Below are positions 1-9,820 of a stretch of 22,468 nt of DNA, one piece after another (the first letter of the stretch is position 1; every line of letters begins with the position of its first letter). Below the pieces are notes generated by a model. The model did not search any database, was not told the DNA's origin, and saw only the letters and a list, made by a program, of their open reading frames with translations. This DNA is from Chara braunii (taxonomy: Eukaryota > Streptophyta > Charophyceae > Charales > Characeae), in assembly GCA_003427395.1 (NCBI GenBank), contig BFEA01000185.1, positions 408,343 through 430,810 on the forward strand, given 5' to 3'. The translations under genes were made by a program, and so were the position numbers.

Positions 1-90
<90 letters not shown>
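1..90. repeat. (TC)n microsatellite
   Basis: An uninterrupted TC dinucleotide run of about 45 units. A matching (TC)n run closes the window at the other end, so both edges may be assembly breakpoints in simple sequence. Confidence 0.97.
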
Positions 91-92
<2 letters not shown>

Positions 93-100
93 GCCAAATT

Positions 101-157
101 TCCATTCTAATCTTCTTTCTCGGTATCGTTCCGATTGTAACGGATGTTGTGAAGGAC
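101..157 (-). pseudogene. U6 snRNA pseudogene, 5' half only
   Basis: Read on the minus strand from 157, the sequence begins GTCCTTCAC, then ACATCCG, a GGAACGATAC block, and GAAGATTAG followed by ATGG. This is the order of the first ~57 nt of plant U6. The ACAGAGA box, which pairs with the 5' splice site, is altered (CGAGAAAG), and the part that forms the U4/U6 and internal stem-loop region is missing. The 3' side runs straight into the (TC)n tract. No upstream promoter element is visible, so this is a truncated non-functional copy. Confidence 0.75.
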
Positions 158-211
158 ACTTGATTCTCATTTCTTTTTTTATTTGTTAGTGCTGGCACGA
201 TGAACCAGGTG

Positions 212-310
212 AAAATTGGACCATTTCTCGATTTACGTGAGTCATCTTTGCACAGGGGCCATGCTAATCTTCTCTGTATAGTCCCAATTTTAACGGATGT
301 CCCGAAGGAC
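212..310 (-). ncRNA. U6 spliceosomal snRNA-like sequence, near full length, probably a pseudogene
   Basis: Reading down from 310 on the minus strand gives the plant-type 5' stem-loop (GTCCTTCGGGACATCCG), AAAATTGG, an intact ACAGAGA box, the AGC catalytic triad within GATTAGCATGGCCCCTG, GATGAC of the internal stem-loop, and a plant-type tail ending ATGGTCCAATTTT. The length is about 99 nt against roughly 102 for plant U6. Oddities are one-base losses in the 5' stem-loop, GGGACTATAC where GGAACGATAC is expected, and several changes in the internal stem-loop (TGTGCAAAGATGACTCACG). Plant U6 genes need an upstream sequence element and a TATA box about 30 bp before the start. Neither is visible after 311 on this strand, so it is most likely a dead copy. 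Confidence 0.8.
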
Positions 311-355
311 CTCTGTTAACAAAAATTTCTGAAAAATGTCAGGGTGTCAGGCCCG

Positions 356-404
356 CGGCTAAGGTAGCCGTCTACTGGTGCTTTAAAGCACCGTCTTTAC
401 AGAC
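356..404. repeat. three consecutive short perfect hairpins
   Basis: Three inverted repeats lie close together: CGGCTA / TAGCCG (356-361 and 365-370, loop AGG), the palindrome GGTGCTTTAAAGCACC (377-392), and GTCT / AGAC (393-396 and 401-404). They lie just upstream of the U6-like copy when read on its strand. Function is unknown. A similar trio occurs at 22028-22155. Confidence 0.6.
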
Positions 405-2649
405 TTACAGGGCTATGTGCCTCAGAGAGAGTGTCTGTGACTAAGAAGGGCCTCTTTCCCCCCCCCGTCCCTCTCTGGGTTGTCAGATGCTTGAGGAAAA
501 AAGGACAAGAAAAAAAAAGCGATCTTTGTGTTTCTTACCCTCTTGACTGTTGGCTTGCTCACCTGCTGACCAACCTAGCTACCTACTTGTTGTTCTTTGC
601 TAGCCTACAGGTAGCCTCCTCGAGAGTGCTCGTGGTGTCTGCTCATATCAGCAACCCTAGCATTAACTCGGGCTGTTTTTTTTTGGGGGGGTTGGGGGGG
701 GAAATCATCCTTACAAAGCCGGTCACGGTCCCATTATCATCAGCGCACCAGGTAGGTCACGTAAGTTTCACTCCTTTTCTGATTCTTGATCACTGTCAGC
801 CTTACCCTCTTTACTCTTTAAGCTATTGTGTTAGGCACCTCACTCTAGTTGTGTCTACTTTCTCTCTCCCAACGTTGTCTCTCCTTAGGTGCGTTAGCTC
901 CCGCTTTCTCTCTCAATACAATTGTGGAGTCATCTTCTAGCCTTCAACTTCGCAAGGCAAAATGAACGACCGAGTGGGACAGACCTCTCATTTTATAGCG
1001 TTCACCAGGATCAACCTTTCTCAACTTTGCCTCCTTGTGTGACTGAGATTTTGAATCACAATTAACCCAAATCTATTTTCAGCAAGTGTGGACCTTGGGA
1101 CCTTGAAAACTTTTGTAACATTGCAGACAACCTTTTGATGTGCTGATACCTACAACTCTAGTTAACTTACAAAAAAATATTGATTCTTTTACTGCTTTGC
1201 CCAATTGAAGTTTGCCTCTTGAAATGTTTCTTAAGGTCGACTACTTGTTCTTAGGAACACGAGGTGCCTTATTTGGCTTTTCACCCATTTATTTTGTAAG
1301 GCCCTTTTAGGGGTGGAGATCCTTGCTTCTGGTCCTAAATTTGGACCAAAAGCTTCGACATTAGTTTTATGCAGATTCTAGCTAGGTTTCTTATACTCTT
1401 CGTTTCGATTATTAATTTCAATCTCATAGATTCAGTCATTACTGGTTACTTTTCTTTTTCTTCTCATTCGTTTTCATAAACCTTGATCATGTATCCAATG
1501 GTCGACATGAGTTATTTCTTACTGAATCATTTGCTCTTTGATCCAGGTTTCTCAAACTTTACGTTATAATACATGTGAGGTTTTCCTCTACCACTTGTAG
1601 AGAATAACCTATGTTTTATAAATTTCTCAACTTCATAACCCTTTGTCCACGAACAGCGGTAACTTTGATCAACGACCATGAAAGTCATCACCTTTTGCAT
1701 AGGGTAAAAGCTCGGATGCATGGAAGACTCAGTGCATCGTGAAATTTGCCTTTCATGTTGGATGTTTCATTCTCATCACCAATCACTGAGAAAATTGCTT
1801 GCAAACCAAAGTGAACAAGCAGCAGACTTTAAGTCGTTCGTTTTTCGAAAAAGAACTCATTTCATTTCCCACAACTAGGTCTCCTTTCAAGAACTACAAA
1901 GGTCTTTCGTGTTCGTTTGCTTTCTTACTCGAATTCTATAGATCCTTGGGTTATCTTTGAATCCGATCCATAGTCAAGGAATCAATGAGTCCCTGAGGTT
2001 ATCAATCTTTATCCAATGGTTTTGGTGTTCGCCTCGTTACAATGTGAAGAAGATTGGTATATGCACGTCCGATCTTCGATAGGTTCTCATCTTAATCCAT
2101 CTAATCAAGTCTAAACATACATCTGTAAAATTTGTTGTAAAGTTTATATATTCATCAGCTCAATTTCAACATGAATTCCAAGTTGTCTTCCTTATGCTAT
2201 GATCACCCAAGTCCAATAGATTTGTATACCCAATGTTATTTTGCGAATCAAAAATCTTTGTGATATCATTTTTGTAAATCCGTATTTGAAGATTTAATTC
2301 ATTACAAAAATTTGAATACTTAAAAATTCAACCATTGTGCTGCAAAGAAATAAAATGGTGTGGGTGCAAATTAAGTCTTTCTCCCTTCAGGCCGCGAGCT
2401 TTTGGTTTTCACTAGCTGGAACAAAATAGTTGGAAAGAAAATTGTTGAGTTATATATGTAGCGTGCGGTGCATATTCTACGTAAATTTCGTTATCTATAT
2501 TATTTAGTTTTTAAAATATTTACTCATATTATCAACGAGTTGACAACAACCATACTAACCAATAAGTTAATAACAAATGGCATATGTGTTTTGATTAATA
2601 CAACGATTAAAAAAAATTGCATGTACGTTAATTTTATCTTACTTACGAG
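405..2649. other. no gene recognised; AT-leaning non-coding DNA
   Basis: The longest frame (431-940, plus) has an unremarkable composition and matches no family I know. It starts in C-rich sequence and looks like chance. On the minus strand, 1527-1721 and an overlapping frame read somewhat like protein (for example VVDQSYRCSWTKGYEVEKF) but are short and broken by stops. They could be a decayed transposon coding fragment, though I cannot name one. I see no RNA gene or strong repeat here. Confidence 0.5.
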
Positions 2650-3382
2650 CAGGGTAACCGGCGTTTGGGACGTGCCGAACCCCCGAACGTATGGGACCCC
2701 TTAGGGATGCATTTGGCCATTCGAGTCAAACACAGACCGAAAAAAAAACAATTAAGATAAAAAAAATCAAAAAAAATTGAAAAAACATATATTATGAAGA
2801 AAAATAAATTAAACAAGATTTGTCTGAGCATTACATCCAAATTCCATACCAAATTTAAAATCGAAGTAAGAAACGGAGAACGAATACTAATAACAAAAAA
2901 AACAAAAGAAAAAAAGAGAATTCAATTTAGTGAGTGCGCGAGCATGTTTTTCACACCGCCATCTTTGACGATTTTTTTTTTTTTTTTTGGCATAGCGAAA
3001 TGCCCTGAAAATTTAAAGATTTGTACTTCACATAATGCAAAACCCACTTAAAAAGTATCAAAAAATAATAAAATTGTTTAGACCCCGAACTAAAGTGAAC
3101 ACTATGAGTAAAAAGTGAAAAAAAACATGGGTGAGCATGTTTTAACACTGCCATCTTTGGAGATTTTTAATTCTTATTTGGCTGAGCCAAATGAAGTCAA
3201 AATTTATAGGCATGTACCTCACGTCGTAGAGAACTCACAAAAACAAATTCAAAAAAAAAAAAAAAAATTAGGCCCTGAAATAATTTTTGGCAGGCGCTGA
3301 ACGCCGTCGGGTTCGGACCCCGAACGCCCATATGTACAGAGGTCGGCCCGGGGACCTCCGTACGTACTGGCTGGTGACCCTT
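2650..3382 (+). mobile_element. non-autonomous hAT-like element, copy 1 (degraded)
   Basis: This is homologous along its length to the better-preserved copy at 5029-5780. It starts CAGGGTAACCGGC and ends GGCTGGTGACC, giving short imperfect terminal inverted repeats. GC-rich ends (with CGTACGTAC near the right end) enclose an AT-rich core. The core contains a direct duplication of about 95 bp (near 2940 and 3132), each with a GCCATCTTTGG-like hairpin that is decayed here. There is no coding capacity. The flanking 8-mers (2642-2649 and 3383-3390) do not match, so the target-site duplication is lost or the right end is misplaced. The strand is arbitrary. Confidence 0.65.
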
Positions 3383-3491
3383 TCATAAAATTTGGCTTTC
3401 AGGGTCATAATTGTATTTTCAACAATGACCACGTACATTGTAATTAACTAAGTAACGAATCCAGATGTCCAGGCGCCCTTGATTTATCCAG

Positions 3492-3573
3492 ATTCGCAGG
3501 CTGGATAATACTGTCAAAATGAAAGTGGATTGATTCACACGCCGGATAATGCTGCCGAAATAAAATCGGATTA
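3492..3573. repeat. 41-bp imperfect tandem duplication
   Basis: Units at 3492-3532 and 3533-3573 share ATTC, a GGATAAT block, then AAAAT or AAATA and GGATT at equal spacing. There are two copies only. Confidence 0.6.
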
Positions 3574-3672
3574 AGTATATACGAGGGTTCAAAATAGGCT
3601 ACTTTTCATTGTTTTCATCCAAAAAAAATACCGAAAAATTGAAAAAATAAAGTATGTTGTTGCTTAGCATCG

Positions 3673-4200
3673 TGTTCGTGTTTGGAGGCGAACCTGAACA
3701 TGTTCCCTTGAACACAAACTAGCGCCCAGAACCCTTCGAACGGAAACATAAAAAAAAAACAAAAATTAAAAATTCGAACAATCTGAAAAAACTATATATC
3801 ATGTAAAACAACAATACAAGCAACTTTTGCCTTGAAGTCATGTTCATATTCTTAATTGAACGTGAGTTTAAAATAAAAAACTCAAAAAATAAAAAATTAT
3901 TTTCTATTTTATTTGGAAAAAAACGATGTTCCCCCAAACACATTCGCGAGTTGTTCGCGCGAACGCGGGAACATGTTCGTCGTGCTACGCAAGTATGTTG
4001 TAGATTATAACAATACGAACATTTTTTGGCAGGAGATCATTTCAAAATTCCTAACAAACCTCGAGATAAAAAATAAAAACAAGACAAATATAAATTTTAT
4101 TTTTTTATTTTTTATTATCCAAAATTTATCCGCAAAATTTGAAAAAACCATTTTGCCCCCCGATAGTTCGAAAGTGAATCCAGTTGCAAATGCCATGCGC
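3673..4200. mobile_element. diverged relatives of the hAT-like element family
   Basis: A GC-rich block (3673-3730) is followed by an A-rich core and a second GC-rich block (3926-3990). The core follows the order seen in the 2650 and 5029 copies: CTGAAAAAA, a TATAT-ATG box, AAAACAA, a TTTTGCCTTGAAG segment, then an ATTC-TTA box and AAATAAAAA. The blocks carry the inverted pair GAACATGTTCCC (3696-3707) and GGGAACATGTTC (3967-3978). From about 4015 a second, shorter fragment with the TTCAAAATTCCTAACAAA box follows. The exact ends cannot be set. Confidence 0.45.
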
Positions 4201-4795
4201 CCTAGGTAATTAATAATGACGGAACACCAAAGCTTGTAATTCTGGCCCAAAAAACCTAAAAATCATACTTCATTACGCTCACAATATACATATGATAAAC
4301 ACAATGTTCTTTCTGCTTTCAAAAGTCAATGTTCTTTACAATTTTTCAGCTAGGCTACCAAAAGCAGTTCAGCACTATTTCCCCAGTAAGGCCACAAAGC
4401 TAACAAAAATAACTATGCATACCAACGTTTTCACAGATCATTATACTTTGATAGGGACTTCAAAAATTAAAACAAGTTTGTTTAATGTCATAAATTCTCA
4501 TCATGTGATTGACTTTATTTGCTTTTTATTTGATTTAAAAAAAAAAAAAATTGCATAATTTAATAAGTCAATTTTCTAAACAAACAACGAAAACCTAAAA
4601 TCTAAGCAGAAGGATAATTTAATTATATTATCCCATAAGTACACTCACTGTGCAAGTGCTCTAATATACGCCAAGCCTGCAAGCCGCACACTTTTTTTCT
4701 TTCTTGGCTGGCCCCACAAACCATTCTAATTTAGTAAGGATAAGGCAAGAAATTTATGGAGAAGGAAACGAAACATTTTATGCAAGGGTGGACTA
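4201..4795. other. AT-rich DNA, nothing recognised
   Basis: Only short chance frames and A runs are present. There is no repeat, RNA gene or conserved motif that I can support. Confidence 0.5.
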
Positions 4796-5020
4796 GGGTA
4801 CCAGCTGGGCCGCCCGAGTCACCCTATTTTCCCGGACGGCCTAGTCGTGCAAGGACCAGGGGAGGTCCTAGGAAAAAAAAAAAAAAAAAAAAAATCTAAA
4901 AAATAACTGCGTTATGCAGAAAACTAAACAACTTTTGGCTCAAGGTTACATCAAAATTCTTTACCATATTAAAAAAAAAAAAAGTTAAAAATTAGATATA
5001 TATATATATATATTTTTTTA
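4796..5020 (+). mobile_element. older relative of the hAT-like family, left part; apparently split by a nested insertion
   Basis: It begins AGGGTACCAGCTGGGCCGCC, recalling the GGGTCACCAGCC seen when the right end of the 5029 copy is read on the other strand. A GC-rich block reaches 4870 and a long A run follows. After that comes the family core (CTAAAAAATAA, GTTATGCAGAAAA, AACAACTTTTGGCT, GGTTACATC-AAATTCTTTACCA). The 5029-5780 element sits immediately after it. The GC-rich stretch just right of that element (5781-5812, ending CCGGACCACTCTAG) may be the other end of this host element. That is inference, since no matching flanks were found. Confidence 0.4.
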
Positions 5021-5028
5021 CCTGGCCG
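5021..5028. repeat. left 8-bp target-site duplication (CCTGGCCG)
   Basis: This is identical to 5781-5788 and directly abuts the CAGGG start of the element. Eight base pairs is the diagnostic duplication length of hAT transposases. Confidence 0.8.
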
Positions 5029-5780
5029 CAGGGTAACCGGCGTTCGGGACGGGCCGAACGCCCGAACGTATGGGTCCCCTCGGGGATGCGTTCGGCCGTT
5101 CGTGTCCAATGCGCACCCAAAAAAAAAAAAACAAAAAAAAAAAAACAAGTCATAAAAAAAAACTGAAAAAAAGATATGTTATGGAGAAAAATAAATTAAA
5201 CAAGATTTTTCTGAGCATTACATCCGAATTCCTTACCAAATTTGAAATAAAAATAAAATACAAAAAACAACTACTAATAATAAAAAAAACAAAAATAAAA
5301 AGAGAATTGAATTTAGTGAGTGCACGAGCATGTTTTCGACACCGCCATCTTTGGCGATTTTTCTTTTTTTTTTGGCATAGCTTAATGCGCTGAAAATTTA
5401 CAGATGTGTACTTCACATAATACAAAAGCCACTAAAAAAGTTTCAAAAAATAATAAAATTGTTTAGACCCCGAACTAAAGTGAAAACAAAAAGTAAAAAG
5501 TGAAAAAATACGTGGGCGATCACGTTTTGACACCGCCATCTTTGGCGATTTTTAATTCTTATTTGGCTTAGCGAAATGACTTGAAAATTTACAGCAATGT
5601 ACCTCACGTCATAGAGAAGTCACAAAACAAAATTCAAAAAAGAAAAATTAGTTTTAGGCCCCGAAATAATTTTTGGCGGGGGCCGAATGCCGTCGGGTTC
5701 ATACCCCGTACGAGACCCCGAACGCCCGTACGTACGTGGGTCTGCCCAGGGACCTCCGTACGTACGGGCTGGTGACCGTG
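5029..5780 (+). mobile_element. non-autonomous hAT-like DNA transposon (MITE-like), copy 2
   Basis: This 752-bp element is flanked by the exact 8-bp direct repeat CCTGGCCG. The left end CAGGGTAACCGGC and the complement of the right end (CACGGTCACCAGCC) agree at about 10 of 13 positions, and a CAGGG-type start is usual in hAT elements. The GC-rich termini contain repeated GAACG and CGTACG words. The centre is A-rich, with poly-A runs near 5119-5180. Inside is a direct duplication of about 95 bp (near 5326 and 5517), each copy with a perfect CGCCA-TCTT-TGGCG hairpin. No transposase is encoded, so it must have been mobilised in trans. It is better preserved than copy 1, so probably younger. Orientation is arbitrary. 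Confidence 0.8.
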
Positions 5781-5788
5781 CCTGGCCG
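5781..5788. repeat. right 8-bp target-site duplication (CCTGGCCG)
   Basis: This matches 5021-5028 exactly and starts directly after the GGTGACCGTG right terminus. Confidence 0.8.
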
Positions 5789-5812
5789 AGCAAGTGGCCC
5801 CGGACCACTCTA

Positions 5813-6028
5813 GCAGCCTAAACGATAGAGCTTTATACTATCGAATGTTATACTTATATTTTCATGCTGTAAGTCGTCTTCATGTGAAAATAGTAAATAC
5901 AAAATTCATACGTACAAGAAGAATGTTGTTGTTTTTTTCATTAATAGTAACAAACTTTAAAACACATTTCGGTTGTTTGAGCTCAACTAAAATTTCACTA
6001 CATGCGGTAAAAAGAGCGCTCGCTTAAG
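5813..6028. other. AT-rich spacer, nothing recognised
   Basis: The open frame running through 5794-6027 has no family resemblance and begins inside the transposon flank. I treat it as chance. Confidence 0.5.
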
Positions 6029-6190
6029 GTGCATGTTATTCGTTTAGTTCACATATGCTTGATATTCAAATTCACATGAGAAACTTTCCTTGAAAGCGAA
6101 TAGAACATATCAGGTGCATGCTATTTGTTTAGTTCACACATGCTTTGTATTCAAGTCACATGAAAAACTTTCTTTCAGAACGAGATATGA
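6029..6190. repeat. 84-bp tandem duplication
   Basis: Copies start at 6029 and 6113 with GGTGCATG. Both contain TTTAGTTCACA-ATGCTT, TATTCAA, TCACATGA-AAACTTTC and an ACGAGAT- or GCGAATAGA-like tail. They differ by scattered substitutions and a small deletion. Confidence 0.75.
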
Positions 6191-6485
6191 GAGTATATGT
6201 TGAGCAGGATGCGTTTAGCCTGTGGGCATACGGCCTCTCATTATGGTTGTACCAAGCTGAAAAAATAATCCTCAATATGCTTGCACCGAACCGTATAGAT
6301 AACATAAATACATTGATTATGAGTGTGTAGTATTATGTGAAAACATTGGCTTGACAACTGCGAGCTGGATGTCACTGTGTCTCTCTTGTCCTTTACCGCA
6401 TTTATCTTTAAATGACACACATAAATAAATTATAACCCATAATTCACTTCCAACTTTACGATATATAGGAAGAAGCATAGTTTAT

Positions 6486-6591
6486 TCATGATGAAGGTGT
6501 TTTCTGTTAGAGCGAAGACGATTTCACTATTTATATGATTATACTTACAGATAGTGATCCCGTTGTAGTCATGATGAAGATGTCTTCTGTT
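6486..6591. repeat. short direct repeat pair, 83 bp apart
   Basis: TCATGATGAAG followed by (G/A)TGT and TTCTGTT occurs at 6486-6508 and again at 6569-6591, with two differences in 23 positions. The sequence between is otherwise not obviously duplicated. Confidence 0.55.
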
Positions 6592-7893
6592 CACGTTGAC
6601 ACGCACGAGCATAATCGTAGAATGCGCATAGATGTACAGTGCATCGTATACCCACATATTGTAAATGATGTTTTTTTCTTTTCTTTTTGAAATTCATGTT
6701 TCACCGACTAACCAATCAACCAATCTATTAATTGTTGATTGATTGATTAATTGATTAACCGATCGCAAGTGCTATACAACTCCAATTGCAGTCAAGTGAA
6801 AACTTTTTCTTAGAGTTCAAAAAATTCATTCTCTTTTGTAGGCATCTAAAATTTGCGAAGGGGCTTGAACCATCAGTTCCCCCGATGTCAAAGGTTTAAC
6901 TTTCTTAGCCTTACGGAGCAGGTTTTTAGGTGGGTTGTTGATCGACAAGCGCTGGGTGGGCCTATCTTACAATTTTCAAACACTAATTTTGACAATTTTT
7001 CACACTTAGTAGAATTGATCAAAACAACTTGTAGATTTGCATGTGATATTAAAAAAAAACATATCAGAGAAATGAAATAAAATATTATAAACCATGAAAT
7101 AAGTGTAGCTAATTTCGTGGTTATCCTAAGGTACAAGATGTTTCGTTTGCAAACCTCCATGACATAAATTCATTTCAGATTTTTAAAATATTTTTTATTT
7201 TTGGCGTTGGGACTGCCCGGGACCTTGATCTGAACTTTGTCCGGACCTGGCCTAACTAAGGCCATTTAGGCCGCCTGACTGGTAACACAGCTAACTATAA
7301 AAAACGAAATATTAATGGAGATCTTGAATACAATGAATATGCATTATGTTTGTGAAAAAATGATAGTAATATAAAGTACAAGTATATGTAGATTTATCGA
7401 CATAATTGTTTACTCGCCCTGCAAAAAATAATATTTGTTTATTTTTTATGGTTAATAAATTGTTATTTTCAATGTAAAATTTAAAATTTAATTTGTAAAT
7501 AGTTTTTTAAATCAATACTACACTTTGTGTTATTTTTCAGTTAACATTCTTCGAATAGAACGTTGTGAAGTCCACATATTAAAATGTTTATGCGTTATTT
7601 TAGGTCCTTGCAACCTAAGATGTAGAATCTATTTTATTGACGACCTTGATAAGGCAGGTAATGGTTTGTGGGCTAGGTTACTAGGGTGGATATCCGAACA
7701 CCTTGTGAATGTTTGGGATATACGACGGGACACTCACTCGACCACCTGCTCGAACAAGCGTTTGATTAGGAAAAGCTTGGTAATTGTTACAAAGGTGGGC
7801 ATATTTTGCTTGAGGGTGTTTTCCATTCGCATCCTTCCAAAGAAAAGGGGAAAAAAAAAAAAAGTAAAAGTGTTAATTCTACATGCCTAAGAG
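6592..7893. other. AT-rich DNA with one GC-rich block; no gene recognised
   Basis: A GC-rich block at about 7205-7290 (CCCGGGACCTTG, GTCCGGACCTGG, ending CTGACTGGTAACA) resembles the GC-rich ends of the hAT-like family upstream and may be a stranded terminus. A 121-residue frame at 7525-7890 (plus) has no recognisable domain, ends in a lysine run made by poly-A, and has no supporting context. Confidence 0.45.
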
Positions 7894-8025
7894 GTGAATG
7901 TGTGTGTGTGCGTGGGAGAATGCGGATGTGTGTGTGTGTTCAAGTGTGCATGTATATATGTGCGTATGTGTGCGTATGTGTGCGGATGTGTGTGTGTATA
8001 CGCGTGTGCGTGTATATGTGTGCAT
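7894..8025. repeat. degenerate (TG)n microsatellite
   Basis: Runs of TG are interrupted by CG, CA and GA changes, with several GTATGTGTGC words. Open frames through it on both strands are products of the simple sequence. Confidence 0.92.
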
Positions 8026-8033
8026 CATGGCAA

Positions 8034-8190
8034 GGTTACCGGGCTGAACGTTCAAAGGTTCTCGAGACAACCCTCGAACGTTCAATCGTGTTCGTAGAGT
8101 TGTTAAAGGCATGTCTCCGAAGGGGTTCGGGCCCCGCTAAGTTGGGAGACGTGTCCGGGGTACGTCCCCCTGAAGGGGTTGGGGCCCCCC
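8034..8190. repeat. GC-rich block with two GAAGGGGTT-GGGCCCC repeats
   Basis: GGTTACCGGGC at its start recalls the hAT-like terminus, and two AACGTTCAA words follow. CCGAAGGGGTTCGGGCCCC (from 8117) and CTGAAGGGGTTGGGGCCCC (from 8170) form a direct pair about 53 bp apart, each holding its own GGGCCCC-type palindrome. It may be a decayed transposon end. Confidence 0.4.
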
Positions 8191-8254
8191 CAAAGAAAAT
8201 ATGCGGTTTACAACCAGATTCGAGGGTACAAATATAAGACTGAGTTGGATATCA

Positions 8255-8498
8255 GGGCTAGCCAAAAGAAGGTGCGCGTTGGCTTCTTCTTTCTTGGGAA
8301 GCAGGATAAATTTAAGCTCAACATCAATATTGTATCCTTTCTCGCTGCGAAAAGAAAATATTTGTGTCGTTGTTTTATATATATTTCGGGATAAAAAAAC
8401 AATGGATCAGAATGGGTGGTTGTGCTAGCCTAAGCCAGTCGTGCGCCGGTTGTTTTTCTTTAATGCGTGGGATAAATTTATGCTCCACATCAATAGTT
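8255..8498. repeat. ~80-bp diverged direct repeat, period 167
   Basis: GCTAGCC, a GTGCGC-GTTG block, and GGATAAATTTAAGCTCAACATCAATA-like segments occur from 8255 and again from 8422. The conserved GGATAAATTT words start at 8303 and 8470, exactly 167 bp apart. Confidence 0.65.
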
Positions 8499-8625
8499 GG
8501 GTGGGTTATTGGTTCGGTGGGCTATTGGTGGTTAAATAATGGGTAGGAAACAGATAAATATATAATAATCAATCCTTTCACTAGGGAAGTATAGAATGTC
8601 GTTAGGAAAAAATAATGCATAACTC

Positions 8626-8645
8626 AAAGGGGAGAGGTGTATTGT
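8626..8645 (+). other. polypurine tract followed by TG, possible LTR start
   Basis: AAAGGGGAGAGG (8626-8637) is followed directly by TGTATTG. LTR retrotransposons place a purine tract just before the 3' LTR, which begins TG. A matching CA end and a target-site duplication were not found, so this is only suggestive. It precedes the direct-repeat region that ends near the TATA box at 12571. Confidence 0.25.
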
Positions 8646-9132
8646 GTTGGCGTATTTGTGACAAGTCTACCCCTAAGGGTTGATCTTCCCAGTAGGAGTG
8701 CAATCAATGACCAGTACTTGTACCCCCAAGGGGTAACGATCTCGCTCTTATAGCAATCAGTAACGCCTCAGATACGCAAGGTTTAGGGGGCTCGAAGGGC
8801 TGTTATGATCAATATTTATCATATTTAGTTTATTATTATCATTTTTTTCATCTTTCGATTTGGTGCAAATCTGAAGAGAAACCTCGATCAAGATATGCTT
8901 ATGTTTCTAATACATACGACCATGATTACTAATCAGAAAGCTCAAGAGGGGTATACCCCCCCCCTCCTTATGTCCAAACAACCAAGGTGTACGGGGCGAC
9001 CAAGGGCTGTAGCATCATAACACTTTTAAGGCCCGCCACACCCTATTTTTAAAATTTTGAAAGTAGATTGCCTACGAAAATAAGCCTGGGCTACCAGCCG
9101 TGTTGCGGAGGTTCCCAAAGCAGGCATAGTAT
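8646..9132. other. no gene recognised; upstream part of the presumed LTR-like region
   Basis: Short words CCCCTAAGGG, CCCCAAGGGG and AGGGGGCTCG recur between 8670 and 8795 and look like remnants of short tandem sequence. There is no coding signal. Confidence 0.4.
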
Positions 9133-9607
9133 CAAGCGCATCGGCCCCTGCCTTTTCTCCCGAAGAGGCGGGAACCCTCTCGGCCGTGTCATGCATAAGT
9201 TTAAACAAAACAAAAATGAAGATACAACTTGGGACGGTTGTGGTGGCGTCATCCCTTCACCGCTCTAACCGGGTTCGCCAACTATACATCTTGCAGTCCC
9301 CTACAACAAGATAGGTTCCCGCGAGGCATAAACTTTTCTTCCCTTAGGGGCTGTTACCACCCTTAGGGGTGTATCCCTACCGAGCTACTGACCCACGTAC
9401 GGAAGTTTTTACATGCAACTGCAGCGTGAGTCAGCCGAGGGCATTTGCTTGTTCGATGTAGTATAGGTACGTGCGATTAAAACGCCTATTGAACCCGAAT
9501 GCTGTTCGTCTATTAGGGCACTAATCTCCGAAGAACGAAATGTACACCAATCCACTACGACGATCTCAACCAAGCGTGAAACCCACAACTCAATCCTAGT
9601 CCCTTAG
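9133..9607 (+). repeat. diverged long direct repeat, copy R1
   Basis: This aligns collinearly with 11473-12016. Shared landmarks in order are AAGCGCATCGG, GCGGGAACCCTC, CGCCAACTATAC, TAGGTTCCCGCGAGG, GCTGTTACCACCCTTAGG, GTATCCCTACCGAGCTACTG, TACGGAAGTT, TGCAACTGCAG, CCGAGGGCATTTGCTTGTTCG and ATCCTAGTCCCTT. The best preserved part is the middle 250 bp. This could be an old LTR pair or a segmental duplication inside one long LTR. Confidence 0.6.
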
Positions 9608-9656
9608 ACACACTGTCAAAAGAAAATTTTAACAACAACACATTATTATATCAAAA

Positions 9657-9820
9657 GGATCGACCGCAGTCGAAAGAAATAAATCAAATCTGAAATGATA
9701 TCGAAAGAGTTCAAATTATCAGTCGACCTATCCAATAAGGATCGACCGCAGTCGAAAGAAATAAATCAAATTTGAAATGATATCGAAAGAGTTCAAATCA
9801 TCAGTCGACATATCCAATAA
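9657..9820. repeat. 82-bp tandem duplication
   Basis: Units at 9657-9738 and 9739-9820 differ at only about three positions. Each begins GGATCGACCGCAGTCGAAAG and ends CCAATAA. The near identity makes this one of the younger events in the window. Confidence 0.95.

Noticed and set aside
431-940. 169-codon plus-strand open frame as a gene
   Set aside because: It starts in C-rich sequence and crosses a T/G homopolymer stretch. It has no domain, no splice or promoter context, and a composition set by local base bias.
3678-3978. Clean terminal inverted repeats bounding a 300-bp foldback element
   Set aside because: The two inverted word pairs cross rather than nest (outer left pairs with inner right), so they do not form a single hairpin. 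I kept only the weaker claim of family relationship.
7894-8237. Cys/Val-rich open frames through the TG tract
   Set aside because: They are products of the (TG)n microsatellite and are open on both strands.
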